Virus record (IMG/VR): IMGVR_UViG_3300034073_002418
Coordinates: 1 to 20,307 of that record
DNA length: 20,307 nt
DNA from: a virus
Reading direction: 5' to 3' (one strand)
Positions 1-5,507 of this stretch are shown here, one piece after another. Under the pieces are notes generated by a model. It ran no database searches and had not been told where the DNA came from. It saw only the letters and a list, made by a program, of their open reading frames with translations. How positions within the stretch are numbered: the first letter of the stretch is position 1; the number at the start of each line of letters is the position of its first letter. The position numbers and the translations under genes were made by a program.

Positions 1-191
1 TTGAGTTACACGCCACTCGCCTCATGCCCACGTACAATCTCGGGGCGACCGTTACGGATACCGGCTGCAACATTCACCTAATGCCGTGCCGCCCGGCGAA
101 CAAAGCAGTCGATGAGGCACTGTCCCGGATGCAATTGGCGATTGCAGACGCACGAGCGGCCGCGTGTTTATTGGAGAAGCCCACGCCATGA
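1..191 (+). CDS. Hypothetical protein, 5'-truncated by the window edge
   Basis: An open frame runs from base 3 to the TGA at 189-191 and encodes about 62 visible residues. It has no confident start inside the window. The first in-frame ATG (base 24) has no Shine-Dalgarno sequence in front of it, so the gene most likely begins upstream. Its end overlaps the next start as ATGA, the same arrangement used throughout this phage, which supports the frame. The visible C-terminal half is alanine-rich and probably helical. No family is recognised. Confidence 0.6.
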   Translation, partial: ELHATRLMPTYNLGATVTDTGCNIHLMPCRPANKAVDEALSRMQLAIADARAAACLLEKPTP

Positions 192-391
192 CCCCATCCC
201 CAAAAATCTGGCAAATCCACACCCTACTCCGCCGAGTGCATCCCGATTGGCGCGGGGCGCTGAATGTCACAGAAAACGTCACGGCCAAAGACGCTACCGA
301 TACGATCGTCCTGCGCAATCACCTGCTTACGCTGCGGGATGCGATTGGTGCGGCACTGGAGACGCTGAGTGATAAGGCGGAGGAGCAATGA
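188..391 (+). CDS. Hypothetical small protein (67 aa)
   Basis: The ATG at 188 overlaps the previous stop (ATGA) and has GGAG at about 172-175 upstream. A GTG at 164 is an in-frame alternative but would give a long overlap. The product is small, mostly hydrophilic and probably helical toward the C-terminus (about residues 40-65). It has no signal peptide, membrane segment or cysteine motif. Its stop overlaps the next gene, so it is translationally coupled within the accessory operon that ends in the methyltransferase. The function is not recognised. Confidence 0.65.
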   Translation: MTPSPKIWQIHTLLRRVHPDWRGALNVTENVTAKDATDTIVLRNHLLTLRDAIGAALETLSDKAEEQ

Positions 392-669
392 CCCCGCGCG
401 AAATCATCAACGCCGCAATCCACGCTCAAGAGCAGCGAATCGTCGAACTGCGACGCCTTCGAGACGCCGTGCAAGCCAACATGGACAGCTGCGTGGACCA
501 GATCCTTGACGATTTGATCGAAGTCTACAGCGTCCGTCAACTGGCCCGCAAACTCGAACGCAGCCCGCGATTCATCAACGACCTCGCAAGTTTTCGGATG
601 GCGTGCAGTTATGAGTTGTATTTGGAGCTGTTCGACCTCTGGCGCAACCTGCAGAAGAAAGCAAACTAA
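388..669 (+). CDS. Hypothetical small helical protein, possible helix-turn-helix (93 aa)
   Basis: The start ATG overlaps the previous stop (ATGA) and is preceded by GGAGGAG. Residues about 12-35 are charged and heptad-like, possibly a short coiled coil for dimerisation. Residues about 48-69 (SVRQLARKLERSPRFINDL) resemble a helix-turn-helix of the kind in small regulators: a Ser-Val-Arg-x-Leu-Ala first helix, then a Ser-Pro turn. That makes a DNA-binding or regulatory role plausible, but the HTH call rests on pattern only. No enzymatic motif is present. It is the third gene of the accessory operon. Confidence 0.7.
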   Translation: MTPREIINAAIHAQEQRIVELRRLRDAVQANMDSCVDQILDDLIEVYSVRQLARKLERSPRFINDLASFRMACSYELYLELFDLWRNLQKKAN

Positions 670-671
670 CC

Positions 672-920
672 ATGCCACCAAACGGACCACCGCCACCACT
701 CCCAGACTGGGCACACGACACCCCGCGACCTACGTCGCCGCCACCGCCGAGACGCAGGGCACGCGTTCCGATCGACTCCGACAGCAGCCTTGCCCGTGAT
801 GGGCTCCGGGCATTGCGCCGGGCTGTGCAGGATTTCCGCGTGGCTGGGATGTCAAACGCGGAGATCGAGCGGGCGTTTTGGGCGGCGATACGAGATCCGT
901 GGGATGAGGCGACCGAATGA
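672..920 (+). CDS. Hypothetical protein with proline-rich N-terminus (82 aa)
   Basis: The ATG lies 2 bases after the preceding TAA. The ribosome site is weak (a purine stretch near 652-660), which suggests reinitiation. Residues 1-32 are strikingly proline-rich and end in an Arg cluster (RRRAR). Residues about 42-75 look helical, with a motif GMSNAEIERAFWAAI reminiscent of short adaptor or HTH-like helices. The stop overlaps the methyltransferase start as ATGA, so the two are translationally coupled. The disordered basic-proline tail plus helical domain would suit a small DNA- or protein-binding accessory factor, but no family is recognised. Confidence 0.65.
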   Translation: MPPNGPPPPLPDWAHDTPRPTSPPPPRRRARVPIDSDSSLARDGLRALRRAVQDFRVAGMSNAEIERAFWAAIRDPWDEATE

Positions 921-2119
921 CCACCCACACAATCAACCGCGTCACGATTCACGAGGGCGACTGCCTGCAATCACTGCGGACCATGCCCGATGAGTCCGTT
1001 CACTGCATTGTCACGGATCCGCCTTACGGTCTATCCTTCATGGGCAAGAAATGGGACTACGACGTTCCATCAGTCGAAGTCTGGCAGGAATGTTGGCGAG
1101 TCCTAAAGCTTGGTGGGCACCTGCTCGCATTTGCCGGCACTCGCACGCAACACCGTATGGCTGTGCGGATTGAAGATGCGGGGTTTGAGATCAGGGATAT
1201 GATTGCTTGGTGCTACGGAAGTGGTTTTCCGAAATCGCTGGATGTATCAAAGGCGATTGATAAGGCGGCAGGGGCTGAAAGGGAGGTGGTTGGGGAAAAA
1301 GTGTACGGCGATGGTCACATTCAACGAAACAAGACGCGAAGAAATCAATCAGGCCGTTATAACTACTCTTTGCGTGACGGCGTCGATCCTAACCCCGTAG
1401 AAACTGCCCCCGCAACCGAAGCCGCAAAGCAGTGGGCAGGCTGGGGCACTGCCCTGAAACCCGCATTAGAGCCAATCACAGTCGCACGCAAGCCCCTATG
1501 CGGCACTGTGGCGGAAAACGTCCTGCAGCATGGCACCGGCGGGTTGAATGTCGATGGGTGTAGGGTGGAGGCTGCGGATTCTGAATGGGTGGCAACCAAA
1601 TCTCCCACCGGGACATTCAGCCAAGAACATAGACCGTGGAAAGATAAATTAACCGGAGGTGAGGTTGTTTCTGGAGGCAAAGGAGGCCGATGGCCCGCCA
1701 ATCTTATCCACGATGGCTCTGATGAAGTTGTGGGGCTGTTTCCGGAGACTGCAAGCGGCATGATGAAAGCCGGCACTCAGCGAAGTAATACTTCGGGATG
1801 GGCTGGTCCAATGCCCGAGCAAACTGGCAAGGAAACCTACGGTGACACCGGCTCAGCAGCCCGTTTCTTCTACTGTGCCAAAGCCGACTCCAGCGAACGA
1901 CGCAACAGCAAACACCCCACGATCAAACCGCTGGCCTTGATGCGTTACCTGTGCCGTCTCGTCTGCCCACCCGATGGCATCGTCCTGGATCCGTTTTGCG
2001 GCTCAGGTACGACACTGGAGGCCGCGAGGCTCGAAGGATTCCAGGCGATTGGATGCGAGCTCAATCCGGAATACATTCAGGATTGCAAGGAACGACTGAA
2101 GCAGGGGGTGTTGTTTTGA
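917..2119 (+). CDS. DNA methyltransferase, beta-class (N6-adenine or N4-cytosine), 400 aa
   Basis: This is a site-specific S-adenosylmethionine-dependent amino-methyltransferase. The catalytic motif IV, DPPYG, is at residues 34-38, near the N-terminus. The SAM-binding motif I, DPFCGSGTT, is at 358-366, near the C-terminus, followed by an acidic GCELNPEY strand end. Motif IV before motif I defines the beta class, and DPPY favours N6-adenine. The HPTIKPLALM segment before motif I is typical of phage and type II enzymes. The middle (about 130-320) is the variable target-recognition region. The start overlaps the previous gene (ATGA). No restriction partner is visible, so this is probably an orphan enzyme that modifies phage DNA against host restriction or regulates it. 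The recognition site cannot be read from sequence. Confidence 0.95.
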   Translation: MTTHTINRVTIHEGDCLQSLRTMPDESVHCIVTDPPYGLSFMGKKWDYDVPSVEVWQECWRVLKLGGHLLAFAGTRTQHRMAVRIEDAGFEIRDMIAWCYGSGFPKSLDVSKAIDKAAGAEREVVGEKVYGDGHIQRNKTRRNQSGRYNYSLRDGVDPNPVETAPATEAAKQWAGWGTALKPALEPITVARKPLCGTVAENVLQHGTGGLNVDGCRVEAADSEWVATKSPTGTFSQEHRPWKDKLTGGEVVSGGKGGRWPANLIHDGSDEVVGLFPETASGMMKAGTQRSNTSGWAGPMPEQTGKETYGDTGSAARFFYCAKADSSERRNSKHPTIKPLALMRYLCRLVCPPDGIVLDPFCGSGTTLEAARLEGFQAIGCELNPEYIQDCKERLKQGVLF

Positions 2120-2148
2120 ACCGCCAGCCAATTCTTGACAGACTGCTC

Positions 2149-2176
2149 TTGACACCCACGAAAAACTATCTAATCT
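2149..2176 (+). promoter_or_regulatory. Candidate sigma70-type promoter upstream of leader and tRNA
   Basis: A perfect TTGACA (-35) at 2149-2154 is followed after 16 bases by TAATCT at 2171-2176 (an overlapping TCTAAT begins at 2169). A second TTGACA at 2135-2140 forms a direct repeat of TCTTGACA with a 14-base period. The -10 element is a mediocre match. The site lies directly after the methyltransferase stop, where a new transcription unit would be expected. Predicted transcripts would begin near 2180-2184, at the start of the structured leader. Confidence 0.4.
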
Positions 2177-2182
2177 GACACT

Positions 2183-2288
2183 GCCGACGGGAAGAGAGAC
2201 CGCTGGCAAACTACAATCAGACACTCCAGGCTTCATGCCTGTCACAACCCGTCCTCGGTTGCTCTCTTCAGCCGTGGTCGGGTTTTTT
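2183..2288 (+). ncRNA. Candidate structured leader RNA or small RNA ending at an intrinsic terminator
   Basis: About 105 bases between the candidate promoter and the terminator T-run contain three elements. The first is GAAGAGAG at 2191-2198. The second is a perfect hairpin CAGGC-TTCAT-GCCTG at 2227-2241. The third is the terminator hairpin at 2246-2284. The first element is perfectly complementary over 8 bases to CTCTCTTC at 2262-2269, which is the terminator loop plus its first stem base. The leader could therefore form an alternative fold that competes with, or kisses, the terminator. No known riboswitch family is recognised. It may be an attenuator for the tRNA downstream or a short phage RNA. 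Confidence 0.35.
2246..2288 (+). terminator. Strong Rho-independent terminator
   Basis: The left arm AACCCG (2246-2251) pairs with CGGGTT (2279-2284), and CGGTTG (2256-2261) pairs with CAGCCG (2269-2274). Between them CC pairs with GG, flanked by two U-U mismatches. This gives an almost continuous 14-pair stem with a 7-base loop, followed at once by six T (2283-2288). It would stop + strand transcription from the methyltransferase operon or from the candidate promoter at 2149. It lies only 16 bases before the tRNA, so the tRNA needs read-through or a promoter of its own. Confidence 0.75.
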
Positions 2289-2304
2289 ATTGCGCTCACA
2301 TATC

Positions 2305-2390
2305 GCGTCGGCGGTGACGATGGTGGAGTCACACCAGACTGTAAATCTGGCACAATAGAAACGCTGCGGGTTCGACTCCCGCCTGACGCA
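2305..2390 (+). tRNA. tRNA-Tyr (GTA anticodon), atypical core
   Basis: The cloverleaf reads as follows. Acceptor arms are GCGTCGG (2305-2311) and CTGACGC (2383-2389), with A2390 as discriminator. The D-arm is GTGAC/GTCAC (2314-2318, 2328-2332). The anticodon stem is CCAGA/TCTGG around the loop CTGTAAA (2339-2345), giving anticodon GTA. The variable region is a long 15 bases (2351-2365), as expected for class II tyrosine tRNAs. The T-arm is GCGGG/CCCGC with loop TTCGACT. Oddities: position 8 is C instead of the near-universal U, position 14 is not A, the variable region shows no clear stem, and CCA is not encoded. It sits among phage genes, so it is phage-borne rather than an obvious host attachment site. 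Confidence 0.85.
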
Positions 2391-2731
2391 AAAGCAGTAC
2401 AGACATGAAAAAAAGCCTTCCAGTAGCAGCCGCAAGAACCTGCCCAGGGTATCGTGGGATTCGGAACGTCTGGTCCGTAGGCGACAGTGAGGGGCGACAC
2501 TGCTTTGGGCTCGTGCAGCCGTAAAACTCACGTGACAGCCGGGAAAGACCGGCATTGTTTTCCTGCTGCCGGCCTAGGGATCGGCGGCAGAAGATTCGCT
2601 GGTGGGGCTCGAAAGAGTCGACGGTGGGCGAATCAAAACAACGCACCTGACAACGGCGACGGCAGCCGAGACGACGGCGGCAGATTCGCCTGCTACTCTC
2701 TGCTCTCTCTCTGGAGGGGGTAGGGGGTGGC
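2391..2731 (+). other. Non-coding, stem-loop-rich stretch between tRNA and early genes
   Basis: No well-supported gene lies here. Visible local structures are: CAGTG/CACTG (2485-2489, 2498-2502); GCCGG-GAAAGA-CCGGC (2538-2553) followed by a T-rich run, a weak terminator candidate; CTGCCG/CGGCAG (2566-2571, 2585-2590); and GATTCGC/GCGAATC (2593-2599, 2628-2634), which encloses a 5-pair stem capped by a GAAA tetraloop (2606-2619). CGGCGGCAG plus ATTCGC occurs twice (2582-2599, 2675-2689), so GGCGAATC at 2627-2634 can pair with either copy. This may be a structured RNA, or just chance pairing in GC-rich DNA. A CT-rich tract ends the stretch (2691-2712). Confidence 0.4.
2405..2524 (+). CDS. Possible very small protein (39 aa)
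   Basis: An ATG-initiated frame encodes 39 residues starting MKKSLPVAAARTCPGY and rich in Gly, Val and Trp. It has no clear Shine-Dalgarno sequence and lies directly after the tRNA in the stem-loop-rich stretch. It could equally be a chance frame. It is recorded because nothing else codes here and the sequence is not low-complexity. Confidence 0.2.
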   Translation: MKKSLPVAAARTCPGYRGIRNVWSVGDSEGRHCFGLVQP

Positions 2732-2839
2732 ATGGCTCAAGCAACCAAACAACAGCAGCAGGAATGCTGCTGGAAGACAACAGGGAACTCTTCGGAAGTT
2801 CCGAATAGTTCAAAGCAACCTTCCGGAATTTCCGGATAG
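2732..2839 (+). CDS. Possible small glutamine- and serine-rich protein (35 aa)
   Basis: The ATG at 2732 follows purine-rich GGAGGGGG and AGGGGG stretches at usable Shine-Dalgarno spacing. The 35 codons (starting MAQATKQQQQECCW) contain a Gln run and end inside the pair of palindromes just before the next gene. The overlap with operator-like DNA argues either for an early leader peptide or against coding. No family is recognised. Confidence 0.3.
   Translation: MAQATKQQQQECCWKTTGNSSEVPNSSKQPSGISG
2791..2836. promoter_or_regulatory. Twin palindromic operator-like sites
   Basis: TTCGGAA-G-TTCCGAA (2791-2805) and TCCGGAA-T-TTCCGGA (2822-2836) are perfect 7-base inverted repeats around one central base. 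They share the core CGGAA-N-TTCCG. Their centres (2798 and 2829) are 31 bases apart, about three helical turns, which puts them on the same DNA face. Both are followed by the same word, ATAGTTCAA, so the whole unit is an imperfect tandem repeat. They end 26 bases before the start codon at 2863, where a repressor of the replication operon could act. Confidence 0.55.
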
Positions 2840-2862
2840 TTCAAGAGGCAGAAGGAGATCAC

Positions 2863-3144
2863 ATGAGACCAATCGCAAGGTTTATTTTGGTACAAAACTG
2901 GGGTCACGAGATTCTGATCAACATCTCGCGCATCGAATCAATTCGAGCGACTGCAGACCCAAACGTTTGCCAGATCCATATGATTGGCGACAAGGAGGAC
3001 GAGTGCTTTGACGTGAAGCACACCCTACAAGACCTCGTTTTCGTTCTCGACGAGGCTGCCGACGTGCACATTGCCGGCGTGAGAGTGAAGCCAGAGGGGC
3101 TGACGTCGCCGGAAATCGAATCCATGACACACAAGAAAAACTGA
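2863..3144 (+). CDS. Hypothetical small protein, FlbD-like pattern (93 aa), paralogue of the next gene
   Basis: A strong ribosome site (AAGGAG, about 2849-2855) precedes the ATG. The N-terminal part (RFILVQNWGHEILINISRIESI) matches the pattern of the next protein (RFIRM...GHSLLINTDHIALI), so the two are diverged tandem paralogues. The alternating short beta strands, a set-value-then-Ile-Asn strand, and a final helix-like segment recall small FlbD-type proteins, but this is pattern similarity only. It is the first gene after the twin palindromes and so probably the first gene of the replication operon. The C-terminal 25 residues are polar and likely flexible. Confidence 0.75.
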   Translation: MRPIARFILVQNWGHEILINISRIESIRATADPNVCQIHMIGDKEDECFDVKHTLQDLVFVLDEAADVHIAGVRVKPEGLTSPEIESMTHKKN

Positions 3145-3174
3145 GTCTCACACACACGACACAAAGGAAACCAC

Positions 3175-3387
3175 ATGACCAGATTCATCAGGATGAAGAC
3201 GACTGCAGGCCACAGCCTGCTAATCAACACCGACCACATCGCATTGATAACGAGCGACCCGGAGGAGACCTACAGCGTGATTCAGCTGTGTAACGCGATT
3301 GATCACGACGATTACCTGATCGTTCAGGCAACCGTGGACGAGATTCAGGCGATGATTGAGGCACCAGAAGCAAAGGAAACCACATGA
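3175..3387 (+). CDS. Hypothetical small protein, FlbD-like pattern (70 aa), paralogue of the previous gene
   Basis: The start has AAAGGAAACCAC directly upstream, a good ribosome site. The product consists mainly of predicted beta strands (RFIRMK, HSLLINTDHIALIT, TYSVIQLC, YLIVQATV) and ends in an acidic helix (DEIQAMIEAPEAKE). It is shorter than its upstream paralogue, lacking that protein's C-terminal tail. Its stop overlaps the DUF3102 gene start (ATGA). A small early regulatory or DNA-mimicking role would fit its size, acidity and position, but nothing in the sequence proves it. Confidence 0.75.
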   Translation: MTRFIRMKTTAGHSLLINTDHIALITSDPEETYSVIQLCNAIDHDDYLIVQATVDEIQAMIEAPEAKETT

Positions 3388-4517
3388 ACGAAATTATTCT
3401 CACCGACCTACCCACCGAAACACTCGCCGAGATGGCCGCCGAAAAGGCCGCACTTGTCGAACAGCATGGACGGAAGACTGTCCAAGCAGCAATTGACTGC
3501 GGACGCTACCTGACGGAAATCAAAGGCCGTCTCGCGTATGGTGAATGGCTGCCGTGGCTGGAGGAGAACTGGCAGTACAGTCGAATGTGGGCATCGCAGT
3601 TCATGAAGTTGGCAAATGTAAACGGCACTTTACATTTGGAAAACGCCGGCAGTATTGGCGAGGCCCTGCGAATGATCGGCGAAGCCGAAGAAGCCGCCGG
3701 CACCAAACGCACCCGAAAGCCCGCCGAACCAGCCCCCGAAGTGATCGACAACCGCCCGGAATCGCGCACAATCGCGCAGCCCAAACCCACGCCAGACGTG
3801 CAAAAACACGAGCAATCAGAGCCGCAGCCAGCCAATCAATCGCGCGGAATCGCGCACGACCTGCCACCCGATGAGCCCGCGTCATTACCGCGGACGAACA
3901 CTCGCCACACCCCGGCAACCCGTCAGCAGATCGACCATGGGCCAGATTCCGCACCGGCGCAGGCTGTCGAGGACGCCTACGGAATGCCACTACTAGAGGT
4001 GGTGATCGCCCAGCATACGACTGCCGAAGTCGTGGCCGCACTTGTGGCCGGCATGGAAGGCACGCAGGCAAAGCGCGTCGCTGCAATCTTGCGCGAAGCC
4101 GCGGACAAACTCGATCCGCAGCCCGTCGTGATCCATCACCAGGAGCCAGCACCGAAGCCCGCAAAGCCCGGCAAACATCCTTCAGCCGATCAGTTGATGA
4201 ATGTGGCCCGCACCTATGAGACAGCGTGGAGCGGCCAGCTGATGACGCAGGTCAGTAAGTGGGCACAGTACAAGCAGTCTTTGACAGGCAACGCCAAAGT
4301 CCGCTCTCTCGCATCATGGGAAACAATGCTGACCCGCATTGACAACGTCCAGAAAATGCGAGGAGCCGGCACAGTCTGTGAGATGATCAACAAAGCCATT
4401 GCCAACGGTTGGCAAGGCTGGGAACACGATTCAGGCAGCAACGGCAAGCCGACCGTTGCATCTACACGCATCGATTCAGGAGAAGACTACAGTGATCTCG
4501 AATACCGCACGGCATGA
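3384..4517 (+). CDS. DUF3102 protein with replication-protein-like C-terminus (377 aa)
   Basis: Residues about 10-80 match the DUF3102 pattern: a long helix, then GRYLTEIKGRLAYGEWLPWLEENWQ, then a SRMWASQFMKLA helix. This domain is common in phage and plasmid proteins. A proline-rich, probably disordered linker spans about 105-190. The C-terminal part ends with W...R...KMRGAGTVCEMINKAIANGWQGWE. NGWQGWE (341-347) resembles the ends of phage replisome organisers. The next gene is a DnaC-like loader that overlaps it by 26 bases. By analogy with lambda O/P, this protein may be the origin-binding factor. The gene also carries an AT-rich dyad and iterons (3613-3855). ParB-like partitioning is an alternative role. 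Confidence 0.85.
   Translation: MNEIILTDLPTETLAEMAAEKAALVEQHGRKTVQAAIDCGRYLTEIKGRLAYGEWLPWLEENWQYSRMWASQFMKLANVNGTLHLENAGSIGEALRMIGEAEEAAGTKRTRKPAEPAPEVIDNRPESRTIAQPKPTPDVQKHEQSEPQPANQSRGIAHDLPPDEPASLPRTNTRHTPATRQQIDHGPDSAPAQAVEDAYGMPLLEVVIAQHTTAEVVAALVAGMEGTQAKRVAAILREAADKLDPQPVVIHHQEPAPKPAKPGKHPSADQLMNVARTYETAWSGQLMTQVSKWAQYKQSLTGNAKVRSLASWETMLTRIDNVQKMRGAGTVCEMINKAIANGWQGWEHDSGSNGKPTVASTRIDSGEDYSDLEYRTA
3613..3855. other. Candidate phage replication origin: AT-rich dyad plus four iterons inside the DUF3102 gene
   Basis: A perfect 10-base inverted repeat, CAAATGTAAA / TTTACATTTG (3613-3622, 3629-3638; 6-base loop), stands out as AT-rich in GC-rich surroundings. Downstream, AATCGCGC occurs four times as two tandem pairs with exact 10-base period: 3760 and 3770, then 3838 and 3848. 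Within each pair the copies are read in different codon frames, so conservation is at the DNA rather than the protein level. Iterons plus an AT-rich element inside a replication-initiator gene next to a helicase-loader gene is the lambda ori arrangement. Function is inferred. Confidence 0.5.
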
Positions 4518-5157
4518 AGAACTCGGGCTGCCTGACGACGCAGACGCACGGCGCCTCTGTGTTCGTGAGGCCGTCCTTCGAATCAAAGACAAAATTGCAA
4601 ACCGCACGGACGAGCCGGAGCCAGAGGAGTCCCCGCGGCTGCCGGAAGGCTACGAGGATTCAACGTGGGAAGCCGTGGATGACGCCGATAAAATTAAGCA
4701 GTTTGTTCGCGATGTCTGCGCCCGCAAGTCATGGCCGCTGTACATTCATGGACGCCCAGGTGTCGGAAAAACATCGGTGGCTGCACTGATCTACTCCGCA
4801 TGGACAATGCAGCCGCTGTGGCTACGGGCTGACACAACCCTGCGGGAAATCGCATTCTCAAACAACGAGGACGTTCGGGCGTGGCGGAAACGCATCAAGC
4901 AGGCGCCCTGTGTTTTCCTCGACGATCTCGGAGTGCAGGCGCCTAATCCGCAGATGCTGGTGGCCTTGTTCGACCTGCTCGAAGACCGCAAGAATCGGCC
5001 GCTGATTATTACCGGCAACCACAACCTTCAGTCACTGCTGCAAATCTACGAGCCGCGAATCGTCTCGCGTTTGTCAGCCGGCGCTACACTGTGGCTCGAC
5101 GGCAACGACCAGCGAAAAGGACAGGGCGACCGACTTAGAATCGGAGCAAGCAAATGA
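4492..5157 (+). CDS. DnaC-like AAA+ ATPase, helicase loader (221 aa)
   Basis: The protein carries Walker A GRPGVGKT at 87-94 and Walker B CVFLDDLG with D144-D145. A TGN sensor-1 segment is at 174-176 and SRL at 192-194, the usual order for DnaC/IstB-type ATPases. These load the replicative DnaB helicase onto melted origin DNA. The length (221 aa) is close to that of phage loaders. GTG at 4492 is preferred as start because CAGGAGA (about 4478-4484) lies at good spacing. A TTG about 90 bases upstream would overlap the DUF3102 gene heavily. The acidic N-terminus (about 1-75) would contact helicase or initiator. It overlaps genes on both sides, within a replication operon. Confidence 0.92.
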   Translation: MISNTARHEELGLPDDADARRLCVREAVLRIKDKIANRTDEPEPEESPRLPEGYEDSTWEAVDDADKIKQFVRDVCARKSWPLYIHGRPGVGKTSVAALIYSAWTMQPLWLRADTTLREIAFSNNEDVRAWRKRIKQAPCVFLDDLGVQAPNPQMLVALFDLLEDRKNRPLIITGNHNLQSLLQIYEPRIVSRLSAGATLWLDGNDQRKGQGDRLRIGASK

Positions 5158-5507
5158 ACCCCCAACACATCGACCGAATCACCATCAACGGACTCGGGCT
5201 AAAGCGCTGGCGAGAACACGGCAGCCCCTGCTGGTGGCACCAAATCATTCAGCCCGACGGCACCGAATCCCGCGTCGAAATGCTTCGTAAATCCGGCACC
5301 GATACTCTTGTCATTCACGGCGACAAGATCCGGCGCGCCTTGGCAATCTGTGGTGAAGGCGTGCGGCTGGTCTATGCTATCGGACTGCCGGAACCAGTCT
5401 ATCAGCAGGTAATCACAATCAACCGCGACGAAGTCGTCAGCGGTGCACGGGTGGCGTTTTTCTCAATGGACCTTGAGGTAATTCTACAACGGGAGGCAAA
5501 CAGATGA
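5154..5507 (+). CDS. Hypothetical protein (117 aa)
   Basis: The start overlaps the loader stop and its stop overlaps thyX, both as ATGA, so it belongs to the replication operon. The sequence looks like an all-beta small domain: several short strands, a GSPCWWHQIIQPDG turn with paired Trp, and a C-terminal strand and helix (VAFFSMDLEVILQREANR). There is no recognised motif, signal or membrane segment. Position between the helicase loader and ThyX suggests a DNA replication or nucleotide role, but this is context only. Confidence 0.75.
   Translation: MNPQHIDRITINGLGLKRWREHGSPCWWHQIIQPDGTESRVEMLRKSGTDTLVIHGDKIRRALAICGEGVRLVYAIGLPEPVYQQVITINRDEVVSGARVAFFSMDLEVILQREANR

Noticed and set aside
2305-2390. 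tRNA as a prophage attachment site
   Set aside because: No integrase and no repeated tRNA 3' end is seen in the window, and phage genes lie on both sides.
2235-2408. A 57-codon frame across the terminator and tRNA-Tyr containing TPDCKSG
   Set aside because: TPDCKSG is a typical artefact of translating a tyrosine tRNA gene; the frame covers terminator and tRNA and has no ribosome site.
2268-2555. Minus-strand frame with RRESNPQRFYC
   Set aside because: RESNP-type strings are a usual artefact of antisense translation of tRNA genes.
2487-2723. 78-codon frame in the stem-loop-rich region
   Set aside because: GTG start without a ribosome site; Gly/Arg/Asp composition looks like GC-rich non-coding DNA.
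3601-4164. Long minus-strand frames opposite the DUF3102 gene
   Set aside because: Arg/Pro-rich shadows of a GC-rich coding region, with no ribosome site or conserved motif.
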